Shown: piece by piece, positions 15,559 to 23,609 of the stretch
How the letters are laid out: each line of letters opens with the position of its first letter
How positions within the stretch are numbered: the stretch's first letter is position 1
IMG/VR virus record: IMGVR_UViG_3300040811_001275
Span: 1-42,550 of that record
DNA: 42,550 bases
Direction: 5' to 3' (one strand)
DNA from: a virus
Position numbers and translations under genes: made by a program
The notes under the pieces: model-generated
What the model saw: only the letters and a program-made list of their open reading frames with translations
Told to the model about the DNA's origin: nothing
Database searches by the model: none

Positions 15559-15819
15559 TTAATCTTGGAAGTAAGTTCTAGACTGTAATCTGTCTATCTT
15601 TTCATCGATACGTTCAATTGTATTCATTAAACGTTGGAAATCTGCTTCGATTTGTTCTCTTGTAACATAGTCTTTTGCTATCTCTTCACGTGTTTTATTG
15701 AGAAGAATATCAATTCTTTTTTGTTCAGATAAAACTGAACGTACTAAGAATCCCAATGGCACTAACACCACTGTTATAAAGAAGTTCCAAAGAAAGGTTG
15801 GGTCTACTGTGATTTCCAT
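15559..15819 (-). CDS. small membrane-anchored coiled-coil protein, unknown
   Basis: The 86-residue product has one hydrophobic segment (about residues 10-27, LWNFFITVVLVPLGFLVRSV) followed by a charged helix rich in Arg, Glu and Asp (residues 32-80) that should form a coiled coil. It would be anchored in the inner membrane with its tail in the cytoplasm, or act in lysis or assembly; I cannot assign a function. A TTG seven codons earlier is possible, but the ATG at 15819 is preferred because the late box CATAAATA ends exactly five bases before it. No Shine-Dalgarno is present, so a leaderless message is predicted. Confidence 0.65.
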   Translation of the reverse strand: MEITVDPTFLWNFFITVVLVPLGFLVRSVLSEQKRIDILLNKTREEIAKDYVTREQIEADFQRLMNTIERIDEKIDRLQSRTYFQD

Positions 15820-15824
15820 ATGGG

Positions 15825-15832
15825 TATTTATG
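15825..15832 (-). promoter_or_regulatory. late promoter (CATAAATA) abutting a start codon
   Basis: CATAAATA, then CCCAT, then ATG at 15819. Predicted +1 is the A of the ATG. The box follows the stop of the upstream oxygenase-like gene by only a few bases. Confidence 0.65.
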
Positions 15833-15836
15833 AAAA

Positions 15837-16541
15837 TCAACTCATTATAGGGTCACCGTTTTCGTCTATTTCAAAAAGAAATTCATCAGGATGGTAGTTT
15901 TTTGGTTCACCAAATTGACCTCCATCACCATGGTATTTAACTACCATATTAAATGAAATGCTGTATCGGTCTTTATCTGTCATGTTGGGTTCTACCATAT
16001 GCATCAATCCACTAGGAAATAAAATTAACATACCTGATGTGGGTGCATAACTCATAGAACCTGGCGCCCGAGGTGAATGTGGAAAATCAGACACAACCTT
16101 AACATCTTTATCGACCATATCTATGCAACCCTCATCACCGTCTCCCTTTATATAAAACACACCACTATACCAACATCCATTATGCATATGTGGTTTATTC
16201 CATGCAGAGAAATCGTTTACGTTAGCCCAAGAGTTACCAATATGTATCGATGCTTTTGTTTGGTCTAATCCATGAAAAGGTAACACTTCATCTTTAAAAA
16301 GTTGTTCTATTTTTCTCATTAACTGTTGTAAAATTGGATTTGATTCACACCCATCGTTTGATTGCCAACCAGTATATGCATTAGATATTCTTCTACCTTC
16401 AGGGTCTTTTCTTCTCATGCCATCTATTGCATCTACACACTGTTGAAGATACTCATTAGTTATTCCTCTTCTTTTATCCAAGTTTGGGTCTAATAAATTT
16501 CTTTCAAATACAAAATTGGGAAATAGTAATCTAACTGCCAT
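15837..16541 (-). CDS. 2OG-Fe(II) oxygenase-like protein (TIGR02466-type)
   Basis: The 234-residue product has the layout of the putative 2OG-Fe(II) oxygenase family with an HxH-type first motif. The N-terminus LLFPNFVFERNLLDP is typical, followed by SWANVNDFSAWNKPHMHNG, in which H118 and H120 are candidate metal ligands, then YSGVFYIKGD. The distal part, ILFPSGLMHMVEPNMTDKDR followed by YSISFN, gives H181 and R192. The substrate is unknown. It overlaps the preceding gene by 11 bases and is the last gene of the five-gene operon that starts at 20284. Confidence 0.82.
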   Translation of the reverse strand: MAVRLLFPNFVFERNLLDPNLDKRRGITNEYLQQCVDAIDGMRRKDPEGRRISNAYTGWQSNDGCESNPILQQLMRKIEQLFKDEVLPFHGLDQTKASIHIGNSWANVNDFSAWNKPHMHNGCWYSGVFYIKGDGDEGCIDMVDKDVKVVSDFPHSPRAPGSMSYAPTSGMLILFPSGLMHMVEPNMTDKDRYSISFNMVVKYHGDGGQFGEPKNYHPDEFLFEIDENGDPIMS

Positions 16542-17433
16542 CTAAATCTAACTCCAGTTGATGTTCTCCACTGTCATCTTTTTCACTTACATGAAATGGA
16601 CACTCAGGCGGTGGAGATTCTTCTTTATAAAACTTACCTTTAGGTGTCCAATATTCACCTTTTCTATAACCACCACTAGTTAAATTCTGTGCTCTATCTG
16701 ATTCAGATAGGCCTGGTTTTCTAACCCACTCATCCATTGTTGCACCTGTTCCATCTTCTTGTGAATAATGTGATGTAACGGATGACCTATTTTCTGTGAA
16801 TGATTTGTGGTCATATTGAATATAACTTGCATTCCACTCTTCTCTTTTATATGGAATTACTTGACATAAAGGAGTCCCTTCCTTTATAGTAAATGAATGA
16901 TTCACCTTTGGATAAAAGATTATCTGTGCATTGTCCATATTCTTATTAAATGTATCGGTATCTATAATTCCTTGCCAAGTTGCAAAGTATCTGTTTTGAA
17001 AAAGAAAGGGGTCTAAGTAAAAACAAGAATAGCCTGGAGGTGTAACTACGTTCCATGGATTTCTCATTTTAAAGGCATCTTTAATTGGGCCTTCATTATC
17101 TAAGTATTGAAATGCACCTGCCATTTGTTCTGAGGGGTGCGAAGGTGATGCATAATCACCATTATCTACAACATGACTTCTAGAATGGTCTTCATTAGTT
17201 TCAGGAGTTCTTCCAAAATTAACTTGCAAATCTCTGTTTGCAACTAGATACCATCCACTCTTTAACCAATCATCCATAGCAGGACATGCACGAATAGTAG
17301 TCGTCTTCTTATTTCTAACGTCCATTCCAACTTTAGCTTGTTTCCACCAATGTGGTTGGTATTTTTTTGCTAAAACAGGTCTAAAGTTTTTTGTTGTTTC
17401 AGTATCGTATGTTGTGAACTCTATCGTTGGCAC
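16531..17433 (-). CDS. uncharacterised phage protein (possibly DUF6065-like)
   Basis: The 300-residue product is unfamiliar apart from a likeness, from memory, to DUF6065 proteins of marine phages. Visible features are Trp- and Pro-rich motifs: PHWWKQAK, DDWLKSGWYLVANRDLQVNF, MRNPWNVVTPPGYSCFYLDP, TFTIKEG-like HSFTIKEGTPLCQVIPYKR, and a C-terminal PPPECPFH. The middle resembles a cupin-like beta barrel, but I cannot show that. A GTG at 17448 would give five more residues; GTG at 17433 is preferred because GAGG sits about eight bases before it. It overlaps the upstream oxygenase by 35 bases and the downstream one by 11, so the three are translationally coupled. Confidence 0.7.
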   Translation of the reverse strand: MPTIEFTTYDTETTKNFRPVLAKKYQPHWWKQAKVGMDVRNKKTTTIRACPAMDDWLKSGWYLVANRDLQVNFGRTPETNEDHSRSHVVDNGDYASPSHPSEQMAGAFQYLDNEGPIKDAFKMRNPWNVVTPPGYSCFYLDPFLFQNRYFATWQGIIDTDTFNKNMDNAQIIFYPKVNHSFTIKEGTPLCQVIPYKREEWNASYIQYDHKSFTENRSSVTSHYSQEDGTGATMDEWVRKPGLSESDRAQNLTSGGYRKGEYWTPKGKFYKEESPPPECPFHVSEKDDSGEHQLELDLDGS

Positions 17434-18121
17434 TAAACATTTCCTCACTATCTATTAATTGAACCTCGTCACCTCTAAGAACAATTGACCTTCTGTCTAC
17501 ATATTTTGCTTTAGGTGTTGGTGCATCTGCACCATGTGGTATTCTACCATCAAACATTAATAACCTATTAGGTTTGAATTCAACTTCACCTATCTGATGG
17601 TTTTTAATGTGTTCGTCTCTACCTTGAAGTCCAAACTGTGGTTCATCATAAAATCTTAAATTTCCACCCCACTCCTTGTTCCAAAATCTATTATAGTAAT
17701 ATAAAAAAGATAGATTCCATTCATCATGGTCAGCACAATCAGAGTGAGTGGTTCCATGTAATCCTTGTGTCTGACTATTCAATCCCATGTATTGAAATCT
17801 AATCCACTTAAATTGAAAATCAGTTTGGATTCTTCGGTTAAACCATAAAGGTATATAGGAGTGATATGTATCTTGACCTTGTTCTAATCTTTCACCCTCT
17901 CTAAGAAAACTTGCACCCCAAAAACTATGATGTGGTAATCCTGTGGGATTTCTACTGCTTACTTGATTGGTCTTAGACCATATAGAACTATTGGTTAAAA
18001 TTTTATCTATATGATGATGTAATTCTGTACATAGATAGTCATCAATTACATAGATTTTTTTAAGTGGTAGTTCTGTGACCTTGAATGGTTCATCCAAGTA
18101 CACAATATCAAAATCAGACAT
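17399..18121 (-). CDS. 2OG-Fe(II) oxygenase
   Basis: The 240-residue product has a clear 2OG-Fe(II) oxygenase core. TTHSDCADHDEWNLSFLYYY gives the H126-x-D128 motif, WGGNLRFYDE is the usual strand after it, and PNRLLMFDGRIPHGADAP supplies the distal H196, followed by R210 or R211 for 2OG binding. Residues 1-60 are a helical cap with KIYVIDDYLC, typical of phage and marine prolyl-hydroxylase-like enzymes. The target is unknown; a Pro-rich fibre protein is one candidate given the adjacent genes. CAGGA lies near the ATG, which starts one base after the previous stop. Confidence 0.87.
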   Translation of the reverse strand: MSDFDIVYLDEPFKVTELPLKKIYVIDDYLCTELHHHIDKILTNSSIWSKTNQVSSRNPTGLPHHSFWGASFLREGERLEQGQDTYHSYIPLWFNRRIQTDFQFKWIRFQYMGLNSQTQGLHGTTHSDCADHDEWNLSFLYYYNRFWNKEWGGNLRFYDEPQFGLQGRDEHIKNHQIGEVEFKPNRLLMFDGRIPHGADAPTPKAKYVDRRSIVLRGDEVQLIDSEEMFSANDRVHNIRY

Positions 18122-18122
18122 A

Positions 18123-18689
18123 CTAAGTCCTGTCGTGACTATCAGGTGCCTGTAAAGGTTGTGGAATTACACTAAGATACTCTTCGAATTCTTTTAAAAA
18201 GTCTTCTCTAGTATTTAAAATCTCTTCTTCTACTTGTTGATAACAACACCAAAGGGCATCTATGTACTCTAAAACACGTCTTGCATGTGACCTTCTAGGA
18301 TGTGCTGAACCCTCTCTACCTGCAATAAGAACCTCAACTTCATTATCAAAACCATATGCCTCAGATTGATTCTTAACATTGTCATGACACAAGTCATTAA
18401 TACTTTTTAAGAATTGATTGTTTAAAGAATAACCTATAGGAGGTTCAGAGTTTTCTATGTATAACTCAATAGCATCTTTCTCTTCATCATTGAGTTTTAC
18501 ATGGTCTTGGCTATCAAACCCCAAACTATCGTCCCATTTAAGAACCTTGACTTCGATGTCTGAATACACCAACATGTCATATTCAAAACCCAACTCAGGT
18601 GCATCTACGTTTTCAAAACTGTATGAGAGACCATTAGGTTTGGTGATTCTCAATTCACCATTTTCTGTATATATTAATTCACTTTTCAT
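18123..18689 (-). CDS. uncharacterised protein in modification operon
   Basis: I do not recognise this 188-residue acidic protein. The N-terminal half is beta-like (LIYTENGELRITKPNGLSYS, then DMLVYSDIEVKVLKWDDSLG), loosely like tail-fibre-assembly chaperones. The C-terminal half is helical, with a CHDN segment, PRRSHARRVLEYIDALWCCY and a final Glu-rich helix. A GAGG Shine-Dalgarno lies about seven bases before the ATG. It follows the glycosyltransferase gene by 41 bases and precedes the oxygenase by one base, so it belongs to the same operon. A possible internal late box, CATAAATA at 18769-18776, lies in the glycosyltransferase 3' end. Confidence 0.65.
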   Translation of the reverse strand: MKSELIYTENGELRITKPNGLSYSFENVDAPELGFEYDMLVYSDIEVKVLKWDDSLGFDSQDHVKLNDEEKDAIELYIENSEPPIGYSLNNQFLKSINDLCHDNVKNQSEAYGFDNEVEVLIAGREGSAHPRRSHARRVLEYIDALWCCYQQVEEEILNTREDFLKEFEEYLSVIPQPLQAPDSHDRT

Positions 18690-18730
18690 AAGTTACCTCT
18701 TTCATATTATAAACTATAATGTGGGATTTG

Positions 18731-20284
18731 TCAAACTAAAATTTCCCATCTTTTGTAAATATCTAAATTATTTATGTGGGAATAATCCATGTCTTTTACC
18801 CAAGGCCCACCCCTCGTATAATGAATACCGTTGAAATCCCATTTAGTTTCAGGGTCATCATACCCTTCTGTAAATATATATCGTTCAGGAATTTTACTGA
18901 TTTTGTCCGTCCATTCAAATTGATGGAGTTGTTTCCCTGTCCAAGTGTTCACTGCTTCAGGTGTCAACTTCTTACAGTCTTCATGTCCGTTGTTGAATAT
19001 CATGAGACTTGACCATAGTTTCTTAGGATAGTCAATATTTACTTCACCCTTAAATTTAGTATCATCATGTTTGTATTGTGGATACTGAATACATGCAACA
19101 GCATCATCAGGATTTAGATAATAGAACATCGGTAGTAGACTTCTTTGAAAGATGAAATCATCATCAATGAACATACTGAATCCTTCATAGTTTTCTAAGT
19201 ATGGAATTAAGAATCTACTATATGTAAACTCAGTTGATTGATTTGCATACTCCCTAGTGTACTCAGGAATCTTTGAGACATCTAAGAACTTAACTTCAGG
19301 TGTGAACTTTATCTGTTCAATACAGTGTCCATTACCAGTGTCTTTTTCGATAGTGTCTAATATAGATTTTTTTGCAATCTCAGGCAGGTCTCTGTGTCTA
19401 CTGTCATATCCAATATAGATATTGAAGGGTTTACCTTTTGCAAGTTCTGTAACCTTCTTGTTGAATTCATATACAATTGGTCTAAACATACCTACGTTCA
19501 TTAGGTTTGTGTTATATTCTAATGCACCTTCAATAAGTGTAAAGGATACATTGTAGTGGCCATTGTTTTTATTTAATTCAGGTCTTGCATCAAGTTTGGT
19601 TTTCCAATACTCTATAAGTTCATCTGCAGTAACAGCAGGTGAATCAATTGCATCATATTTGTCAATTATGCAAAGTTCCAAATCAGGGTCACCCATCTCT
19701 TCAAAAACTCCTGACCTAACAGAGCCTGGATGGATTCTTAAAGTGTAACGACTGTCTTTTACTAGTTCTACTACTTTACCTTGAATTGGTGCCCAAAGAC
19801 CTTCTTTCTGAATACTCTGAGTTAACCAGTGTGCTTTTGCAGCATGGTAATACATTGAATGTAATGACACTGCATCATTTTCTGTAGGAGTGTATCCATC
19901 ATTCCATGTGACTTCGTTTTCAATATCTATGTACTCACCATCAAGTGTTATGGTGTCCATACCTGCGACACCTTTCTCTTCATTTCTTGGTTTGGTGGTG
20001 TATCCTAAAGGTAGGAATTTATGATAACATGGTGCTTCATTTCTGAGACCATTGAAGAGTGCCCATTTTTCTTTTTTGCGTTCTTTTTCAAAATCACCCC
20101 ATTTAAAAATCTTGATTGGTGGGATGATTTCTTCCATGACATACTTTAGAATCTTATACGATTCTTTTTCAGAGTAATCTCTGTCTATGTCAATTTGTCC
20201 TAGATGATAATACTTACCACTGAAATCCTCTACTTTAGAAAGAACTTCTTTTGCAATATCATATTCCTTTAAATCAATAAACAT
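18731..20284 (-). CDS. glycosyltransferase with N-terminal ParB-like domain
   Basis: The 517-residue product has two parts. Residues about 285-517 look like a GT-A fold glycosyltransferase (GT8-like): it opens with FNIYIGYDSRHRDLPEIAKK, has a metal-binding DDD at 374-376 in MFIDDDFIF, and later GIHYTRGGPW. Residues about 130-215 resemble a ParB/sulfiredoxin-like domain: LTQSIQKEGLWAPIQGKVVE, then RIHPGSVRSGVFEEMGDPDL, with HPGSVR in the place of the usual GxRR loop. The first 120 residues are unassigned. The gene starts an operon with two oxygenases; CTAAATA at 20314-20320 is its likely promoter. Its neighbour upstream is a repeat protein. The sugar donor and acceptor are unknown. Confidence 0.78.
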   Translation of the reverse strand: MFIDLKEYDIAKEVLSKVEDFSGKYYHLGQIDIDRDYSEKESYKILKYVMEEIIPPIKIFKWGDFEKERKKEKWALFNGLRNEAPCYHKFLPLGYTTKPRNEEKGVAGMDTITLDGEYIDIENEVTWNDGYTPTENDAVSLHSMYYHAAKAHWLTQSIQKEGLWAPIQGKVVELVKDSRYTLRIHPGSVRSGVFEEMGDPDLELCIIDKYDAIDSPAVTADELIEYWKTKLDARPELNKNNGHYNVSFTLIEGALEYNTNLMNVGMFRPIVYEFNKKVTELAKGKPFNIYIGYDSRHRDLPEIAKKSILDTIEKDTGNGHCIEQIKFTPEVKFLDVSKIPEYTREYANQSTEFTYSRFLIPYLENYEGFSMFIDDDFIFQRSLLPMFYYLNPDDAVACIQYPQYKHDDTKFKGEVNIDYPKKLWSSLMIFNNGHEDCKKLTPEAVNTWTGKQLHQFEWTDKISKIPERYIFTEGYDDPETKWDFNGIHYTRGGPWVKDMDYSHINNLDIYKRWEILV

Positions 20285-20313
20285 AATATAAACCGAATTG
20301 TTAAACTTACTAG

Positions 20314-20320
20314 TATTTAG
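20314..20320 (-). promoter_or_regulatory. late-type promoter box (CTAAATA) of modification operon
   Basis: CTAAATACTAG lies 30 bases before the glycosyltransferase ATG, in the only gap between the repeat protein gene and the operon 20284-15837. The short repeats CTAGT and ACTAG flank the box. Confidence 0.5.
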
Positions 20321-20323
20321 TCA

Positions 20324-21154
20324 CTAGGAAGTTATAGGTGTTGCAGGCCATTGTTGTGATAATTCACCATCCCATCTTGCAACTGGAGTTCTACCCTGTG
20401 TTGCATAGGTGAACGGTTGTCTATGTTGATAGGTGAAAGGTGTTTGACCTTGACGTGCATAAGTAAATGGTTGTCTATTTTGATAGGTGAAAGGTGTTTG
20501 ACCTTGACGTGCATAAGTAAATGGTTGTCTATGTTGATACGTAAATGGTGTCTGACCTTGACGTGCATATGTCACTGGTTGTCTATGCTGATATGTAAAC
20601 GGTTGTCTTGCATTAGCAATATATGGGTATTGTCCATTTGCAATGTAAGGATAAGGTTGTTGTGCATTAGCGATATAAGGCGATTGTGCATTTGCAATGT
20701 AAGGATACGGTTGTTGGGCATTAGCGATATAAGGTGACTGTGCATTCCTAATATTCGGTTCTTGTGCTGACCTGATATTTGGTTCTTGTGCTGACCTTAT
20801 ATTTGGTTCTTGTGCAGACACAGGGTTTCTATAGGTAAATGGTGACCTATAGTTGTATGTAAACGGTTGTCTTGCATTAGCAATATAAGGAACCCTATAT
20901 GTAAATGGTACTCTATAGGTAAATGGTTGTCTTGCATTAGCAATATAAGGCACACGATAGGTAAACGGTGACTGATAAGTTACAGGTTGTTGTGCTGACG
21001 CTGGATACCTTGCATTATACGTAAACGGTGCTTGGAACGTAAATGGTTGTTGTGCTGATGCAGGATACCTAGCATTAAAGGTAAAAGGAGTCTGCACGTT
21101 TATCGTGTTTCTCGCATTTCCTGTTGTTATCGTCCTATAAAAACCTGTTGCCAT
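20324..21154 (-). CDS. Pro/Tyr/Gln/Arg repeat protein A (fibre or adhesin candidate)
   Basis: Almost the whole 276-residue protein is built of short units such as PFTYQHRQ, PFTYARQGQT, PYIANAQQ, PNIRSAQE and PASAQQ. All intervals between successive prolines that I checked are even (2, 6, 8 or 10 residues). The repeat region has essentially no Lys, Asp, Cys, Leu or Met. Residues 1-18 (MATGFYRTITTGNARNTI) and the last 20 (VARWDGELSQQWPATPITS) are unique. Even spacing suggests an extended beta architecture with one conserved and one variable face. It lies within the fibre region and has GAGGA before its ATG, so a virion surface role is likely. No homologous family is known to me. Confidence 0.7.
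   Translation of the reverse strand: MATGFYRTITTGNARNTINVQTPFTFNARYPASAQQPFTFQAPFTYNARYPASAQQPVTYQSPFTYRVPYIANARQPFTYRVPFTYRVPYIANARQPFTYNYRSPFTYRNPVSAQEPNIRSAQEPNIRSAQEPNIRNAQSPYIANAQQPYPYIANAQSPYIANAQQPYPYIANGQYPYIANARQPFTYQHRQPVTYARQGQTPFTYQHRQPFTYARQGQTPFTYQNRQPFTYARQGQTPFTYQHRQPFTYATQGRTPVARWDGELSQQWPATPITS
20380..21100 (-). repeat. in-frame 18-30 bp repeat array of protein A
   Basis: The DNA carries imperfect tandem units of 18, 24 or 30 bases, all in frame. A 54-base period (18 codons, an 8+10 pair) is clear at about 20428-20535, where a stretch of about 50 bases recurs almost exactly. Confidence 0.85.
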
Positions 21155-21172
21155 TTTACTTTATAATCCTCA

Positions 21173-22147
21173 TTATTTCAAATCTTGTGGGTAGAAACCA
21201 CCACCACCGCCACCGCCACCGCCGAAGAAGTATACAACACTTGTTCTGAACTGATACGTATACGGTTGTTGTGCAGTACTTGGTGATCTTGCGCTTGCAA
21301 TATAAGGCACACGATAGGTAAATGGGTTCCTTGCACTGTTTGGTTGTCTTGCATTAGCAATGTAAGGTACACGATATGTAAACGGTGACCTAAATGCTAC
21401 TGGTTGTCTTGCATTTGCAGGATATCTTGCATTATACGTAAACGGTGTTTGACCGTTTGCTGGATATCGAGCATTAGCAGGATATCTTGCATTATACGTA
21501 AACGGTGTTTGACCATTTCTAATATTAGGTTGTTGTGCATTTACTGGATTCCGATATGTAAATGGAGACCTATGGTTGTATGTATACGGTGACCTATGGT
21601 TGTATGTATACGGTGACCTATGTTGATAGGTAAACGGTTGTCTGTTTTGATATGTGAAAGGAGTTTGTCCTTGTCTAGCATATGTTACAGGTTGTCTATG
21701 TTGATACGTAAATGGTGTCTGACCTTGTCTAGCATATGTAAATGGTTGTCTATGTTGATACGTAAATGGTGTCTGACCATCTGCAATATAAGGTGACTGT
21801 GCATTTGCTATGTAAGGATAAGGTTGTTGTGCATTAGCAATATATGGATACTGACCATTTGCAATGTACGGATAAGGTTGTTGTGCATCTGCAATATATG
21901 GTGTTTGTCCATTTGCAATGTACGGATAAGGTTGTTGTGCATTAGCAATATATGGATACTGACCATTTGCAATGTACGGATAAGGTTGTTGAGTTAACTC
22001 TTGACCTGAAGCGTCATTCCACCCTGTAGGTGTTTTAATGTAAATTTGTTTTACTGCACTCCAAGTACCTTGTGCAGTTTTTACCCATGCACCTCTTGTA
22101 GCACTCCACCCTGTGGGTGTTTTTACGCTTTGATTACCTGACGCCAT
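21173..22147 (-). CDS. Pro/Tyr/Gln/Arg repeat protein B with Gly tail
   Basis: The 324-residue protein has an N-terminal module of about 52 residues with two or three copies of a W-ending beta motif (AWVKTAQGTWSAVKQIYIKT, PTGW), then repeats from residue 55 to about 300 (PYIANGQ, PFTYQHRQ, PYTYNHRS, PFTYNARY, PANARQ), and a short C-terminus with nine consecutive glycines before FYPQDLK. Proline spacings are again even. Gly-rich ends are common in phage fibre proteins. The N-terminal motif is the same type as the C-terminal VNDSGTL motif of protein C (29149-29964). A late promoter overlaps the upstream stop, and GAGGA lies about 13 bases before the ATG. Confidence 0.72.
   Translation of the reverse strand: MASGNQSVKTPTGWSATRGAWVKTAQGTWSAVKQIYIKTPTGWNDASGQELTQQPYPYIANGQYPYIANAQQPYPYIANGQTPYIADAQQPYPYIANGQYPYIANAQQPYPYIANAQSPYIADGQTPFTYQHRQPFTYARQGQTPFTYQHRQPVTYARQGQTPFTYQNRQPFTYQHRSPYTYNHRSPYTYNHRSPFTYRNPVNAQQPNIRNGQTPFTYNARYPANARYPANGQTPFTYNARYPANARQPVAFRSPFTYRVPYIANARQPNSARNPFTYRVPYIASARSPSTAQQPYTYQFRTSVVYFFGGGGGGGGGFYPQDLK
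21250..21985 (-). repeat. in-frame repeat array of protein B
   Basis: Units encoding PYIANGQ/PYIANAQ lead, then PFTYQHRQ and PFTYARQGQT, then PFTYNARY, PANARQ and PFTYRV. The units are shared with the other three repeat genes, with many third-position differences between copies. Confidence 0.85.
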
Positions 22148-22169
22148 TTATGTTTTTATCCTCACTAAT

Positions 22170-22191
22170 CTACGCAATTATTTATGCGTAG
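22170..22191 (-). promoter_or_regulatory. inverted repeat enclosing a late promoter box
   Basis: CTACGCA and TGCGTAG form a perfect 7-bp inverted repeat around TAAATAAT. The late box CATAAATA (22179-22186) uses the loop and the edge of the stem. It also encodes the last codons and stop of the upstream fibre gene. Confidence 0.55.
22179..22186 (-). promoter_or_regulatory. late promoter (CATAAATA) for repeat protein B
   Basis: CATAAATA overlaps the stop codon of the 475-residue fibre gene and predicts +1 near 22173, giving a 26-base leader with GAGGA. Confidence 0.6.
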
Positions 22192-23609
22192 TAAATCCAC
22201 AAGTCACCAACTGCACCATCACCTGCTGAAGGTGTAGAAGTTGATTGATGTATATTCCTTGCAACAGCACCACTATTGTTTGCATAGTTTGTAGTAATTT
22301 GTGTAAACTCTACGTTTGATGATGTTGAAACTGCCTGTCCAATGCTAATTGATCCTGATGAATAAGTTACACCAGTTCCACCTGATAGATGTGAATCCAC
22401 TCTAGCATCTGTATAGTACAAATTAGAACCTTCTGTCAAGCCTCCTGTATCGTGGTTAGATAAACTTGAAACTGTTCCTGTGACATTTCCAGTTAGGTTA
22501 CCTTCAAAAGTTCCTGCAACCATAGTCTCTGAACCAACTGACCATTTGTCATTTGTTTCGTCCCATAAGAATGTCTTAGCTGCTGAACCACCTCTTGAGA
22601 TACTTAAACCAGCATCTTGAGTAGGTGAACCTGATGTGAAATCAGAGTTTAAATTTAGAATGTTATCTGCAAGGTTGATTGTCTCTGAGTTAACAGTAGT
22701 TGTTGTACCTGAAACTGTAAGGTCTCCAGTAATTACAACTGTATCGTTAAGTGTAACATTACCTGTTCCATTTCCACTTAATACTAAGTTAGTGTCTGCA
22801 CTTCTTGAGGCAATTTGGTTTACACTGATATTGTTTCCAAACTCTACGTTGTTACCTGCACTGTTGGTGATTGTTTCACCATCCAACATTTGAAGTGTAC
22901 CTTTTGCTTGAATGATACCTGTACCTGATGGGTTAAACTCAATGTCACCACTACCAGCAGTTTTCATTTGAAGGTTTTGGTCACTGTCAGCAGAAACAAC
23001 GATTGTTCCTGAACTATCTTCTAATACTTTTTGTCCGTTAACATAAAGTGACCCTGGCCCGACATATACGTCTCTCCATTGATTAGATAAAGAACCTAAG
23101 TCGTAGGTGACATCTACACTTGGAAGAATGTGTCCTGTGACTGTAGAATCATCTGTAAGTGTTATACCTGCAAATGAAGGTGTATCTGAAGTTCCTACTG
23201 CTTGTCCTATGCTAACTTCACCACCTGAAACTGACACACCAGTTCCAGCAGTAATTTTAGATTGAATTGTTGCATCTGAAATAGAAAGGTCAACTGCACC
23301 GTCTCCTGCATCATCGTAAGATGCAGTAATGTTTGTATGTGAACCGTTAGTTACTAACTGAGCACCAACGATATCTTGAATCTCTTCTTCTGTCTTACCA
23401 GTTGATGAAATCGTGATAGTATCGTCTGCATCGTTATAGGTTACTGTGGTTGAACCTGAACCTTGAATGATACCACCGATTTTGTCTGCGATTGCTTCTT
23501 GAACGGCAGCACCAACACCACTTGCAGTGATGTTACCTGAACTATCGATAACCTCTACGTTACCAACGGTCAGACCGTTCTTGATTATAAAATTCTTTTC
23601 CCCTGCCAT
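22182..23609 (-). CDS. tail-fibre-like virion protein, 475 residues
   Basis: This Ser/Thr/Gly-rich protein has the repetitive beta structure of trimeric phage fibres. The N-terminus NFIIKNGLTVGNVEVIDSSG is shared with the next small protein. The middle has SVDVTYDLGSLSNQWRDVYV and SGTTTTVNSETINLADNIL, both common in marine phage fibres. The C-terminal part (YTDARVDSHLSGGTGVTYSS to DLWIYYA) resembles the C-terminus of the 31204-32319 product. It probably forms part of the adsorption apparatus. Its ATG lies at the stop of the 86-residue gene (overlap of one base), so the two are coupled. Confidence 0.82.
   Translation of the reverse strand: MAGEKNFIIKNGLTVGNVEVIDSSGNITASGVGAAVQEAIADKIGGIIQGSGSTTVTYNDADDTITISSTGKTEEEIQDIVGAQLVTNGSHTNITASYDDAGDGAVDLSISDATIQSKITAGTGVSVSGGEVSIGQAVGTSDTPSFAGITLTDDSTVTGHILPSVDVTYDLGSLSNQWRDVYVGPGSLYVNGQKVLEDSSGTIVVSADSDQNLQMKTAGSGDIEFNPSGTGIIQAKGTLQMLDGETITNSAGNNVEFGNNISVNQIASRSADTNLVLSGNGTGNVTLNDTVVITGDLTVSGTTTTVNSETINLADNILNLNSDFTSGSPTQDAGLSISRGGSAAKTFLWDETNDKWSVGSETMVAGTFEGNLTGNVTGTVSSLSNHDTGGLTEGSNLYYTDARVDSHLSGGTGVTYSSGSISIGQAVSTSSNVEFTQITTNYANNSGAVARNIHQSTSTPSAGDGAVGDLWIYYA

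Noticed and set aside
18769-18776. CATAAATA as an internal promoter for the 188-residue gene
   Set aside because: The match is good, but it lies within the glycosyltransferase coding end, so it is mentioned only in that gene's neighbour entry.
20380-21985. CRISPR-like tandem repeats
   Set aside because: Units are in-frame multiples of six bases within long open frames, with no constant repeat and unique spacers of equal size.
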